This document shows positions 22,250 to 35,600 of a stretch of DNA of 64,000 bases, one piece after another. Position 1 is the stretch's first letter, and every line of letters starts with the position of its first letter. Source of the DNA: Nemertoderma westbladi (lineage: Eukaryota; Xenacoelomorpha; Nemertodermatida; Nemertodermatidae); assembly GCA_032718475.1 (NCBI GenBank), contig JAUCBJ010009124.1, positions 1 to 64,000 on the forward strand, written 5' to 3'. The notes beneath the pieces were generated by a model that did not search any database, was not told where the DNA came from, and saw only the letters and a program-made list of their open reading frames with translations. The position numbers and the translations under genes are program-made.

Positions 22250-23680
22250 CCGGTGCGAGCCGTGGTTGTTGCTATAGAAACAGGTCATCTTCCAGCTGTT
22301 TAACTGGTTGAGGAATGTGTTGGGTTTATAGAATAAAACCGTTTCCTCTTAGTAATTTAAATTGTTTCGAACATTATTTTGTTTTTCTTGCTTTTAAAGT
22401 TTCTTTTTGTATTGAATTCTGTTTTGTTTATAAAGTTATTAATTGATTTTAAGTGCTTATAAGTATAATAATTAATTATGTTAAATGTATATAAATTATT
22501 TGAATGTTTGTTAAAAAGTAATTATGTTAAGTAATTATTTGTTCGTTAAAAGTTGCACATTTTCTAAAGTTATATTGGGTGCAATGCCTAGTGCGTGCAA
22601 TTAAAGTAGTGCAATGAGTTTATCAAGTCAGTCTTCGAATTGATTGAAAATTAATGTTTTTTTTATACATTATTTACTATTATTGTTATTTTCTAAGCTA
22701 ATTAATTCTAACTTGTGTTGGGGGGTAACCCCTTTTGTTTAATTTATGTTCTGTAATCGTAAACATAATTTATTACAATTCGATCTCAAACACTCATTAT
22801 TATAATTATACCGCATACAAATACAGGCAATATAAAGGCAAATAAAGGGTCGTATGTGTATCAAGTAGAAAAACCGAAAACCGAAAAACTTACTAACTCA
22901 GCTAATTGAGAATTTTCATTTTCCATAAAAATCTGGCGCTATTTAATTATAAAAAAAAGTGAAACAAATCTTACCATGCGACTGCCATGTCAACTGACAG
23001 AGGCAGAAAGAATTTCACGGTTTCAGATGAGTTGGCCCGCTGTTTATTACCGTAACAATCGCTTTAATCTAAATGTAAGGCTATCGACCAACTGTATTCT
23101 ATGTAGAATTTTAATGCTACGGTACCGATATACCTAAAATAGATTATCATATCATTAAAATCAATAGAATACATTCGTCGTATTGATGATAATGTTTCCC
23201 ACCTGAACGAACAAGACTAACCATGTTTCCGTGAATTGGACGAGCGAATAATTATTTCTAACGCCGAAATAAACCTGATAATGTCATTTGTTTATCAGCG
23301 TAGCGATTAATGTCTGTTATTTGGGACATACATTTTTTCATAAATAAAAAATTGCTCAATTCCATTTTTATCTCATCTCATCTGATTTCATTAAATTAAA
23401 TTAAATGTATTTTTTATTATTATTAAGGATGTATTACTGAATTAAATTAATTTTTTATTATTATTAAGGATGTATTACTGAATTAAATTTGAATTAAAAA
23501 CTAAAATTACGAAATTTTAATGGACTTTGTTTTTTCGAAATCAGCGATATCGAGCGAGTGTCGTATTTTTCAAGCATTAATACCGTTATTTTACAAAATT
23601 AATTTCAGCACTGTCTGTTATTAATATGTAATAGAATGTCCGCTTTGATTTGATCCGATTTGATTTGGCTATTTGAATGC
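22250..23680. other. Lar 3' UTR and AT-rich intergenic sequence
   Basis: No coding similarity is visible on either strand. Two 41-bp direct copies, each ending in aaggatgtattactgaatt, occur at about 23409-23490. Otherwise I see nothing. Confidence 0.6.
22332..22337 (+). terminator. Candidate Lar polyadenylation signal
   Basis: AATAAA lies about 85 nt after the Lar stop codon. A second AATAAA at 22841-22846 could serve a longer 3' UTR. No transcript data are available to choose between them. Confidence 0.5.
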
Positions 23681-23689
23681 CTATTTGAA

Positions 23690-26600
23690 TGCCTGTTCAC
23701 CACATGGGTGATCTTCCACAGTAAACTCTTCCACTCTGTTTCCTAAAGGAATGCCTGTTCACCACATGGGTGATCTTCCACAGTAAACCCTTCCGCTCTG
23801 TTTCCTAAAGGAATGCCTGTTCACCACCATGGGTGATCTTCCACAGTAAACCCTTCCACTCTCTTTTCCAAAGGAATGCCTGTTCACTACCATGGGTGAT
23901 CTTCCACAGTAAACCCTTCCGCTCTGTTTCCTAAAGGAATGCCTGTTCGCCACCACGAGTGATCTTCCATAGTAAACCCTTCCACTCTCTTTTCCAAAGG
24001 AATGCCTGTTCACTACCATGGGTGATCTTCCACAGTAAACCCTTCCACTCTGTTTCCTAAAGGAATCCCTGTTCACCACCATGGGTGATCTTCCACAGTA
24101 AACCCTTCCACTCTGTTTCCCAAAGGAATGCGTGTTCACCACCATGGGTCATCTTCCACAGTAAACCCTTCCACTCTGCTGTTTCATAAAGGAATGCCTG
24201 TTCACCACCATGGGTGATCTTCCATAGTAAACCCTTCCACTCTGTTTCCTAAAGGAATGCCTGTTCACCACCATGGATGATCTTCCATAGTAAACTCTTC
24301 CACTCTGTTTTCTAAAGGAATGCCTGTTCACCACCATGGGTGATCTTCCACAGTAAACCCTTCCACTCTGTTTCCTAGAGGAATGCCTGTTCAATACAAT
24401 GGGTGATCTTCCACAGTAAACCCTTCCACTCTGTTTCCCAAAGGAATGCCTGTTCACCACCATGGGTGATCTTCCACAGTAAACCCTTCCACTCTGTTTC
24501 CTAAAGGAATGCCTGTTCACTACCATGGGTGATCTTCCACAGTAAATCCTTCCATTATGTTTCCTAAAGGAATGCCTGTTCACCAACATGGGCGATCTTC
24601 CGCAGTAAACCCTTCCACTCTGTTTCCCAAAGGAATGCCTGTTCACCACCATGGGTGATCTTCCACAGTAAACCCTTCCACTCTGTTTCCCAAAGGAATG
24701 CCTGTCCACCACCATGGCTGATCTTCCACAGTAAATCCTTCCATTATGTTTCCTAAAGGAATGCCTGTTCACCACCATGGGTGATCTTCCACAGTAAACC
24801 CTTCCACTCTGTTTCCTAAAGGAATCCCTGTTCATTACCATGGGTGATCTTCCACGTAAACCCTTCCACTCTGTTTCCCAAAGGAATGCGTGTTAACCAC
24901 CATGGGTGATTTTCCACGTAAACCCTTCCACTCTGTTTCCTAGAGGAATGCCTGTTCAACACAATGGGTGATCTTCCACAGTAAACCCTTCCACTCTGTT
25001 TCCTAAAGGAATCCCTGTTCATTACCATGGGTGATCTTCCACGTAAACCCTTCCACTCTGTTTCCCAAAGGAATGCGTGTTAACCACCATGGGTGATTTT
25101 CCACGTAAACCCTTCCACTCTGTTTCCTAGAGGAATGCCTGTTCAACACAATGGGTGATTTTCCACGTAAACCCTTCCACTCTGTTTCCCAAAGGAATGC
25201 CTGTTAACCACCATGGGTGATTTTCCACGTAAACCCTTCCACTCTGTTTCCTAGAGGAATGCCTGTTCAACACAATGGGTGATCTTCCACAGTAAACCCT
25301 TCCACTCTGTTTCCCAAAGGAATGCCTGTTCACCACCATGGGTGATTTTCCACAGTAAACCCTTCCTTCCACTCTGTTTCGCAAAGGAATGCGTGTTAAC
25401 CACCATGGGTGATTTTCCACGTAAACCCTTCCACTCTGTTTCCCAAAGGAATGCCTGTTCACCACCATGGGTGATCTTCCACAGTAAACCCTTCCACTCT
25501 GTTTCCTAGAGGAATGCCTGTTCAACACAATGGGTGATCTTCCACAGTAAACCCTTCCACTCTGTTTCCCAAAGGAATGCCTGTTCACCACCATGGGTGA
25601 TTTTCCACAGTAAACCCTTCCTTCCACTCTGTTTCCCAAAGGAATGCCTGTTCACCACCATGGGTGATCTTCCACAGTAAACCCTTCCACTCTGTTTCCT
25701 AAAGGAATCCCTGTTCATTACCATGGGTGATCTTCCACGTAAACCCTTCCACTCTGTTTCCCAAAGGAATGCCTGTTCACCACCATGGGTGATCTTCCAC
25801 AGTAAACCCTTCCACTCTGTTTCCCAAAGGAATGCCTGTCCACCACCATGGCTGATCTTCCACAGTAAACCCTTCCACCCTGTTGCTTAAAGGAATGCCT
25901 GTTCACCACCATGGGTGATCTTCCACAGTAAACCCTTCCACTCTGTTTCCTAAAGGAATCCCTGTTCACTGCCATGGGTGATCTTCCACGTAAACCCTTC
26001 CACTCTGTTTCCCAAATGAATGCGTGTTAACCACCATGGGTGATTTTCCACGTAAACCCTTCCACTCTGTTTCCTAAAGGAATGCCTGTTCACCACCATG
26101 GGTGATCTTCCTCAGTAAACCCTTCCACTCTGTTTCCCAAAGGAATGCGTGTTCACCACCATGGGTCATCTTCCACATTAAACCCTTCCAATCTGCTGTT
26201 TCCTAAAGGAATGCCTGTTCACCACCATGGGTGATCTTCCACAGTAAACCCTTCCACTCTGTTTCCCAAAGGAATGCGTGTTCACCACCATGGGTCATCT
26301 TCCACATTAAACCCTTCCAATCTGCTGTTTCCTAAAGGAATGCCTGTTCACCACCATGGGTGATCTTCCACAGTAAACCCTTCCACTCTGTTTCCTAAAG
26401 GAATGCCTGTTCACCACCATGGGTGATTTTCCACAGTAAATCCTTCCATTATGTTTCCTAAAGGAATGCCTGTTCACCAACATGGGCGATCTTCCGCAGT
26501 AAACCCTTCCACTCTGTTTCCCAAAGGAATGCCTGTTCACCACCATGGGTGATCTTCCACAGTAAACCCTTCCACTCTGTTTCCCAAAGGAATGCCTGTC

Positions 26601-28965
26601 CACCACCATGGCTGATCTTCCACAGTAAATCCTTCCATTATGTTTCCTAAAGGAATGCCTGTTCACCAACATGGGCGATCTTCCGCAGTAAACCCTTCCA
26701 CTCTGTTTCCCAAAGGAATGCCTGTTCACCACCATGGGTGATCTTCCACAGTAAACCCTTCCACTCTGTTTCCCAAAGGAATGCCTGTCCACCACCATGG
26801 CTGATCTTCCACAGTAAATCCTTCCATTATGTTTCCTAAAGGAATGCCTGTTCACCAACATGGGCGATCTTCCGCAGTAAACCCTTCCACTCTGTTTCCC
26901 AAAGGAATGCCTGTTCACCACCATGGGTGATCTTCCACAGTAAACCCTTCCACTCTGTTTCCCAAAGGAATGCCTGTTCACCAACATGGGCGATCTTCCG
27001 CAGTAAACCCTTCCACTCTGTTTCCCAAAGGAATGCCTGTTCACCACCATGGGTGATTTTCCACAGTAAACCCTTCCACTCTATTTCCTAAAGGAATGCC
27101 TGTCCACCACCATGGCTGATCTTCCACAGTAAATCCTTCCATTATGTTTCCTAAAGGAATGCCTGTTCACCAACATGGGCGATCTTCCGCAGTAAACCCT
27201 TCCACTCTGTTTCCCAAAGGAATGCCTGTTCACCACCATGGGTGATCTTCCACAGTAAACCCTTCCACTCTGTTTCCCAAAGGAATGCCTGTTCACCACC
27301 ATGGGTGATCTTCCACAGTAAACCCTTCCACTCTGTTTCCTAAAGGAATGCCTGTTCACCACCTTGGGTGTCTTCCACAGTAAATCCTTCCATTATGTTT
27401 CCTAAAGGAATGCCTGTTCACCAACATGGGCGATCTTCCGCAGTAAACCCTTCCACTCTGTTTCCCAAAGGAATGCCTGTTCACCACCATGGGTGATCTT
27501 CCACAGTAAACCCTTCCACTCTGTTTCCCAAAGGAATGCCTGTCCACCACCATGGCTGATCTTCCACAGTAAATCCTTCCATTATGTTTCCTAAAGGAAT
27601 GCCTGTTCACCAACATGGGCGATCTTCCGCAGTAAACCCTTCCACTCTGTTTCCCAAAGGAATGCCTGTTCACCACCATGGGTGATCTTCCACAGTAAAC
27701 CCTTCCACTCTGTTTCCCAAAGGAATGCCTGTCCACCACCATGGCTGATCTTCCACAGTAAATCCTTCCATTATGTTTCCTAAAGGAATGCCTGTTCACC
27801 AACATGGGCGATCTTCCGCAGTAAACCCTTCCACTCTGTTTCCCAAAGGAATGCCTGTTCACCACCATGGGTGATCTTCCACAGTAAACCCTTCCACTCT
27901 GTTTCCCAAAGGAATGCCTGTTCACCAACATGGGCGATCTTCCGCAGTAAACCCTTCCACTCTGTTTCCCAAAGGAATGCCTGTTCACCACCATGGGTGA
28001 TTTTCCACAGTAAACCCTTCCACTCTATTTCCTAAAGGAATGCCTGTCCACCACCATGGCTGATCTTCCACAGTAAATCCTTCCATTATGTTTCCTAAAG
28101 GAATGCCTGTTCACCAACATGGGCGATCTTCCGCAGTAAACCCTTCCACTCTGTTTCCCAAAGGAATGCCTGTTCACCACCATGGGTGATCTTCCACAGT
28201 AAACCCTTCCACTCTGTTTCCCAAAGGAATGCCTGTTCACCACCATGGGTGATCTTCCACAGTAAACCCTTCCACTCTGTTTCCTAAAGGAATGCCTGTT
28301 CACCACCTTGGGTGTCTTCCACAGTAAACCCTTCCACTCTGTTTCCTAAAGGAATGCCTGTTCACCAACATGGGCGATCTTCCGCAGTAAACCCTTCCAC
28401 TCTGTTTCCCAAAGGAATGCCTGTTCACCACCATGGGTGATTTTCCACAGTAAACCCTTCCACTCTATTTCCTAAAGGAATGCCTGTCCACCACCATGGC
28501 TGATCTTCCACAGTAAATCCTTCCATTATGTTTCCTAAAGGAATGCCTGTTCACCAACATGGGCGATCTTCCGCAGTAAACCCTTCCACTCTGTTTCCCA
28601 AAGGAATGCCTGTTCACCACCATGGGTGATCTTCCACAGTAAACCCTTCCACTCTGTTTCCCAAAGGAATGCCTGTTCACCACCATGGGTGATCTTCCAC
28701 AGTAAACCCTTCCACTCTGTTTCCTAAAGGAATGCCTGTTCACCACCTTGGGTGTCTTCCACAGTAAACCCTTCCACTCTGTTTCCTAAAGGAATGCCTG
28801 TTCACCACCATGGGTGATCTTCCACAGTAAACCCTTCCACTCTGTTTCCTAAATGAATGCCTGTTCACCACCATGGGTGATCTTCCACGTAAACCCTTCC
28901 ATTATGTTTCCCAAAGGAATGCCTGTTCACCAACATGGGTGATCTTCCACAGTAAATCCTTCCAC
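23690..28965. repeat. 63-bp tandem array between the convergent genes (about 84 copies)
   Basis: The unit contains gaatgcctgttcaccaccat, gggtgatcttccacagtaaa and cccttccactctgtttccta. The period is 63 bp, with some 62-bp units. A marker variant, accttgggtgtcttcc, which lacks one base, recurs at 27361, 28305 and 28745. The spacings are 944 bp (14 units of 63 plus one of 62) and 440 bp, showing higher-order duplication. Minus-strand frames with VVNRHSFGKQSGRVYCGRSP exist only because 63 is divisible by three. No gene evidence is seen. Confidence 0.95.
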
Positions 28966-29018
28966 AAATATGTTGTGTGACCCCTAGATCCCTTCCTATA
29001 AATGTATAATCCCAAAGG

Positions 29019-29259
29019 CGCCCATGTGAAGAATACCAGGATTTCACTTTTCATTTCATTTTTTTAATTTATCTTTATTAAATATTTTTGGCGCTTATTT
29101 CTGTCTTATAACCTGTACATATACTAATTCGTTTATTGTTTTAGTTAAATTCAGCCCTTCTGTAACCTGTGTTTTTGGTGAAAACCTGGTATTCTTCACA
29201 TGGGGGTAACTGCAAAGTGAAATATAACTGCAGAGAGTCTGGTATTCTTCACATGGGCC
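29019..29259. mobile_element. Small DNA transposon (MITE) with 8-bp target duplication
   Basis: The flanking direct repeat cccaaagg lies at 29011-29018 and 29260-29267. The ends are cgcccatgtgaagaatacca and the reverse complement of ggcccatgtgaagaatacca, an imperfect 21-bp terminal inverted repeat. An extra internal copy in the right-end orientation lies at 29185-29204, an exact reverse complement of 29021-29040. An 8-bp duplication fits hAT-type insertion, though the ends do not show the usual CAG start. It sits at the right edge of the 63-bp array and encodes no protein. Confidence 0.65.
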
Positions 29260-29370
29260 CCCAAAGGAATGCCTACTACATTATAGCCCATAAAGATATG
29301 TGGGCCCTACGCCTACAATAAAAAACGATACGGATTTTTATGCGAAGTTTAGACGAAAACGTAGATTATA

Positions 29371-29376
29371 TTTATT
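29371..29376 (-). terminator. Candidate polyadenylation signal of the polycystin gene
   Basis: On the minus strand this reads AATAAA, about 175 nt after the polycystin stop codon. It is the first clear signal downstream. The interval 29260-29549 would be the 3' UTR; I see nothing else in it. Confidence 0.45.
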
Positions 29377-29549
29377 CACAAAAATCAAATACAATAATTA
29401 AAACATAAACATTCAGAAATAACAGCGCAAGAAAGAAATCTCAATTTCATGTTGATATGATGTCAGTGTCAGTTTGTCTGCGGTTTCATAGGTTTGTAAG
29501 GTAATATTGACCGGGTTTGTTATATCTTTAGCACTCAGTTGGGTGTGTT

Positions 29550-29673
29550 TCAGTAGTGCGGGTGAATGTTGTTGTGGGTCACGGCGGATTTTGGATCCTC
29601 CACATCGAATTGGGATGGCGAGGGTACAGTGATGGTAAACTTATCTGATTGGTTACCCTGAACTCGTTCTATC
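29550..29673 (-). CDS. Polycystin last exon: cytoplasmic tail and stop
   Basis: The minus-strand acceptor is taattacag. It encodes IERVQGNQSDKFTITVPSPS and then 20 more residues to HPHY and TGA at 29552-29550. It joins exon 30212-30037 in frame, completing an Ala codon. The tail is polar, with no recognised domain. It is supported by splice phase and by its position after the preceding coiled stretch. Confidence 0.72.
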
Positions 29674-32600
29674 CTGTAATTAAAAATTAATTTTATTTAT
29701 TTGTGGGGAATTAATTTCGCACTATCAAATCGCCAGGGCGCCATATTTTCCAGCTATATATCGCAGTGCGACATTATTTAACAGTATGACCCTACGCCAT
29801 ACATTTTACTATGTACAGTATTTCCAGTATGTCACCGCGTCATTATTAGGTTGTTCTAGAAAGTTTGACTGCATAACTACTAATAATTCCCCACAAATAA
29901 ATAAAATTAGATTCGCCATTGTTCATAATTAGCATTTTAAAGCTTTTACGGCCCCCGTTTTATCATGCAGAACCCTATAAGGTGCTATTTTATGAACTAT
30001 GACGTAGGCGTTTTACCTAAATCATAAGTAACTCACGCGTCGACTAGTTTCCCGACTTTATCCTCGAATTCCTCTAAACGTCTCGATAAATTTCGCTTTT
30101 TTCTGCTGCCCCTCGGCGCGGTTTTTGCGTTCCTTCGAGAAATCAAATACCCTAATTTTTCCATCATGAAATTCACAAACCCGAACTCATCTTCCCTTGG
30201 TGTTCCTTTTATCTGAATAAACGTAAATAAATTCTTATGAATATGAAATACTTTTTTTAGTTACAATAACATTTCCAAATTATATAAATGAAAATAAAAT
30301 AATTAACATTAAGGATTCTTTCTAGAATGTATTTTGAATGTCTTTCAAAATTCAAATGATCTGGACTTTCATCTTTGTTAACTTTTTTCTACACAAACAA
30401 CCATTATAAATATTTGCAGTTCCTTCCTTCATGTGGCATCGCAGTGGGACGCCGTTGGTTGATTACCTTCCGCCGACCTTGTCTGCAGGACTAGCCGTTG
30501 GTTGATTACCTTCCGCCGACCTTGTCTGCATGGCTAGCCGTTGGTTGATTACCTTCCGCCGACCTTGTCTGCAGGACTAGCCGTTGGTTGATTACCTTCC
30601 GCCAACATGGTCTGCAGGACTAGCCGTTGGTTGATTACCTTCCGCCGACCTTGTCTGCAGGACTAGCCGTTGGTTGATTACCTTCCGCCGACCTTGTCTG
30701 CATGGCTAGCCGTTGGTTGATTACCTTCCGCCAACCTTGTCTGCAGGACTAGCCGTTTGTTGATTACCTTCCGCCGACCTTGTCTGCAGGACTAGCCGTT
30801 GGTTGATTACCTTCCGCCGACCTTGTCTCCATGACTAACCGTTGGTTGATTACCTTCCGCCGACCTTGTCTGCAGGACTAGCCGTTGGTTGATTACCTTC
30901 CGCCGACCTTGTCTGCAGGACTAGCCGTTGGTTGATTACCTTCCGCCAACATGGTCTGCAGGACTAGCCGTTGGTTGATTACCTTCCGCCGACCTTGTCT
31001 GCAGGACTAGCCGTTGGTTGATTACCTTCCGCCGACCTTGTCTGCAGGACTAGCCGTTGGTTGATTACCTTCCGCCGACCTTGTCTGCAGGACTAGCCGT
31101 TGGTTGATTACCTTCCGCCGACCTTGTCTGCAGGACTAGCCGTTGGTTGATTACCTTCCGCCGACCTTGTCTGCAGGACTAGCCGTTGGTTGATTACCTT
31201 CCGCCAACCTTGTCTGCAGGACTAGCCGTTGGTTGATTACCTTCCGCCGACCTTGTCTGCAGGACTAACCGTTGGTTGATTACCTTCCGCCAACCTTGTC
31301 TGCAGGACTAGCCGTTGGTTGATTACCTTCCGCCAACATGGTCTGCAGGACTAGCCGTTGGTTGATTACCTTCCGCCGACCTTGTCTGCAGGACTAGCCG
31401 TTGGTTGATTACCTTCCGCCGACCTTGTCTGCAGGACTAGCCGTTGGTTGATTACCTTCCGCCAACCTTGTCTGCAGGACTAGCCGTTGGTTGATTACCT
31501 TCCGCCGACCTTGTCTGCAGGACTAACCGTTGGTTGATTACCTTCCGCCGACCTTGTTTGCAGGACTAGCCGTTGGTTGATTACCTTCCGCCGACCTTGT
31601 CTGCAGGACTAGCCGTTGGTTGATTACCTTCCGCCGACCTTGTCTGCAGGACTAGCCGTTGGTTGATTACCTTCCGCCGACCTTGTCTGCAGGACTAGCC
31701 GTTGGTTGATTACCTTCCGCCGACCTTGTCTGCAGGACTAGCCGTTGGTTGATTACCTTCCGCCGACCTTGTCTGCAGGACTAGCCGTTGGTTGATTACC
31801 TTCCGCCGACCTTGTCTGCAGGACTAGCCGTTGGTTGATTACCTTCCGCCGACCTTGTCTGCAGGACTAGCCGTTGGTTGATTACCTTCCGCCGACCTTG
31901 TCTGCAGGACTAGCCGTTGGTTGATTACCTTCCGCCGACCTTGTCTGCAGGACTAGCCGTTGGTTGATTACCTTCCGCCGACCTTGTCTGCAGGACTAGC
32001 CGTTGGTTGATTACCTTCCGCCGACCTTGTCTGCAGGACTAGCCGTTGGTTGATTACCTTCCGCCGACCTTGTCTGCAGGACTAGCCGTTGGTTGATTAC
32101 CTTCCGCCGACCTTGTCTGCAGGACTAGCCGTTGGTTGATTACCTTCCGCCGACCTTGTCTGCAGGACTAGCCGTTGGTTGATTACCTTCCGCCGACCTT
32201 GTCTGCAGGACTAGCCGTTGGTTGATTACCTTCCGCCGACCTTGTCTGCAGGACTAGCCGTTGGTTGATTACCTTCCGCCGACCTTGTCTGCAGGACTAG
32301 CCGTTGGTTGATTACCTTCCGCCGACCTTGTCTGCATGACTAGCCGTTGGTTGATTACCTTCCGCCGACCTTGTCTGCAGGACTAGCCGTTGGTTGATTA
32401 CCTTCCGCCGACCTTGTCTGTAGGACTAGCCGTTGGTTGATTACGTTCCGCCGACCTTGTCTGCAGGACTAGCCGTTGGTTGATTACCTTCCGCCGACCT
32501 TGTCTGAAGGACTAGCCGTTGGTTGATTACCTTCCGCCGACCTTGTCTGCAGGACTAGCCGTTGGTTTATTACCTTCCGCCGACCTTGTCTGCATGACAT

Positions 32601-35600
32601 GCCGTTTGTTGATTACCTTCCGCCGACCTTGTCTGCATGGCTAGCCGTTGGTTGATTACCTTCCACCAACCTTGTCTGCAGGACTAGCCGTTGGTTGATT
32701 ACCTTCCGCCGACCTTGTCTGCAGGACTAGCCGTTGGTTGATTACCTTACGCCGACCTTGTCTGTATGTCTAGCCGTTGGTTGATTACCTTCCGCCGACC
32801 TTGTCTGCAGGACTAGCCGTTGGTTGATTACCTTCCGCCGACCTTGTCTGCAGGACTAGCCGTTGGTTGATTACCTTCCGCCGACCTTGTCTGCAGGACT
32901 AGCCGTTGGTTGATTACCTTCGGCCGACCTTGTCTGCGGGACTAGCCGTTGGTTGATTACCTTCCGCCGACCTTGTCTGCAGGACTAGCCGTTGGTTGAT
33001 TACCTTCCGCCGACCTTGTCTGCAGGACTAGCCGTTGGTTGATTACCTTCCGCCAACCTTGTCTGCAGGACTAGCCGTTGGTTGATTACCTTCCGCCGAC
33101 CTTGTCTGCAGGACTAGCCGTTGGTTGATTACCTTCCGCCAACCTTGTCTGCAGGACTAGCCGTTGGTTGATTACCTTCCGCCAACCTTGTTTGCAGGAC
33201 TAGCCGTTGGTTGTTTACCTTCCACCGACCTTGTCTGCATGGCTAGCCGTTGGTTGATTACCTTCCGCCGACCTTGTCTGCAGGACTAGCCGTTGGTTGA
33301 TTACCTTCCGCCGACCTTGTCTGCAGGACTAGCCGTTGGTTGATTACCTTCCGCCAACCTTGTCTGCAGGACTAGCCGTTGGTTGATTACCTTCCGCCAA
33401 CCTTGTCTGCAGGACTAGCCGTTGGTTGATTACCTTCCGCCAACCTTGTTTGCAGGACTAGCCGTTGGTTGATTACCTTCCGCCAACCTTGTCTGCAGGA
33501 CTAGCCGTTGGTTGATTACCTTCTGCCGACCTTGTCTGCAGGACTAGCCGTTGGTTGATTACCTTCCGCCGACCTTGTCTGCAGGACTAGCCGTTGGTTG
33601 ATTACCTTCCGCCAACCTTGTTTGCAGGACTAGCCGTTGGTTGATTACCTTCCGCCAACCTTGTCTGCAGGACTAGCCGTTGGTTGATTACCTTCCGCCG
33701 ACCTTGTCTGCAGGACTAGCCGTTGGTTGATTACCTTCCGCCAACCTTGTCTGCAGGACTAGCCGTTGGTTGATTACCTTCCGCCAACCTTGTTTGCAGG
33801 ACTAGCCGTTGGTTGTTTACCATCCACCGACCTTGTCTGCATGGCTAGCCGTTGGTTGATTACCTTCCGCCGACCTTGTCTGCAGGACTAGCCGTTGGTT
33901 GATTACCTTCCGCCGACCTTGTCTGCAGGACTAGCCGTTGGTTGATTACCTTCCGCCAACCTTGTCTGCAGGACTAGCCGTTGGTTGATTATCTTCCGCC
34001 AACCTTGTCTGCAGGACTAGCCGTTGGTTGATTACCTTCCGCCAACCTTGTTTGCAGGACTAGCCGTTGGTTTATTACCTTCCGCCAACCTTGTCTGCAG
34101 GACTAGCCGTTGGTTGATTACCTTCCGCCGACCTTGTCTGCAGGACTAGCCGTTGGTTGATTACCTTCCGCCGACCTTGTCTGCAGGACTAGCCGTTGGT
34201 TGATTACCTTCCGCCAACCTTGTCTGCAGGACTAGCCGTTGGTTGATTACCTTCCGCCAACCTTGTCTGCAGGACTAGCCGTTGGTTGATTACCTTCCGC
34301 CAACCTTGTTTGCAGGACTAGCCGTTGGTTGATTACCTTCCGCCAACCTTGTCTGCAGGACTAGCCGTTGGTTGATTACCTTCCGCCGACCTTGTCTGCA
34401 GGACTAGCCGTTGGTTGATTACCTTCCGCCGACCTTGTCTGCAGGACTAGCCGTTGGTTGATTACCTTCCGCCGACCTTGTCTCCATGACTAACCGTTGG
34501 TTGATTACCTTCCGCCGACCTTGTCTGCAGGACTAGCCGTTGGTTGATTACCTTCCACCAACCTTGTCTGCAGGACTAGCCGTTGGTTGATTACCTTCCG
34601 CCGACCTTGTCTGCAGGACTAGCCGTTGGTTGATTACCTTCCGCCAACCTTGTCTGCAGGACTAGCCGTTGGTTGATTACCTTCCGCCAACCTTGTTTGC
34701 AGGACTAGCCGTTGGTTGATTACCTTCCGCCAACCTTGTCTGCAGGACTAGCCGTTGGTTGATTACCTTCCGCCAACCTTGTCTGCAGGACTAGCCGTTG
34801 GTTGATTACCTTCCGCCAACCTTGTCTGCAGGACTAGCCGTTGGTTGATTACCTTCCGCCAACCTTGTTTGCAGGACTAGCCGTTGGTTGATTACCTTCC
34901 GCCAACCTTGTCTGCAGGACTAGCCGTTGGTTGATTACCTTCCGCCGACCTTGTCTGCAGGACTAGCCGTTGGTTGATTACCTTCCGCCGACCTTGCCTG
35001 CAGGACTAGCCGTTGGTTGATTACCTTCCGCCGACCTTGTCTCCATGACTAACCGTTGGTTGATTACCTTCCGCCGACCTTGTCTGCAGGACTAGCCGTT
35101 GGTTGATTACCTTCCACCAACCTTGTCTGCAGGACTAGCCGTTGGTTGATTACCTTCCGCCGACCTTGTCTGCAGGACTAGCCGTTGGTTGATTACCTTC
35201 CGCCGACCTTGTCTGCAGGACTAGCCGTTGGTTGATTACCTTCCGCCGACCTTGTCTCCATGACTAACCGTTGGTTGATTACCTTCCGCCGACCTTGTCT
35301 GCAGGACTAGCCGTTGGTTGATTACCTTCCACCAACCTTGTCTGCAGGACTAGCCGTTGGTTGATTACCTTCCGCCGACCTTGTCTCCATGACTAATCAT
35401 GTATTGTACATTGCAAGCATACACAAACCATACCTAACACATTCATAGCGTCCCCAGTATCCATAGTAACATGTGATGATTTGTTTAGTTGACAAGGCGA
35501 TTCTTAATTAACTATTAATGATTAATTGACAACTAATTGGCTAAGAGCTACAGGAACTACATCATTGCTGCCATAGTGGTACGAGAACAATGAGTACCCT

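Noticed and set aside
23759-29047. Minus-strand frames with VVNRHSFGKQSGRVYCGRSP
   Set aside because: The 63-bp period keeps one frame open. It is broken wherever a 62- or 66-bp unit occurs, and there is no flanking gene structure.
30451-35396. CRISPR-like array
   Set aside because: Units are directly abutting with no variable spacers, and the context is a eukaryotic intron.
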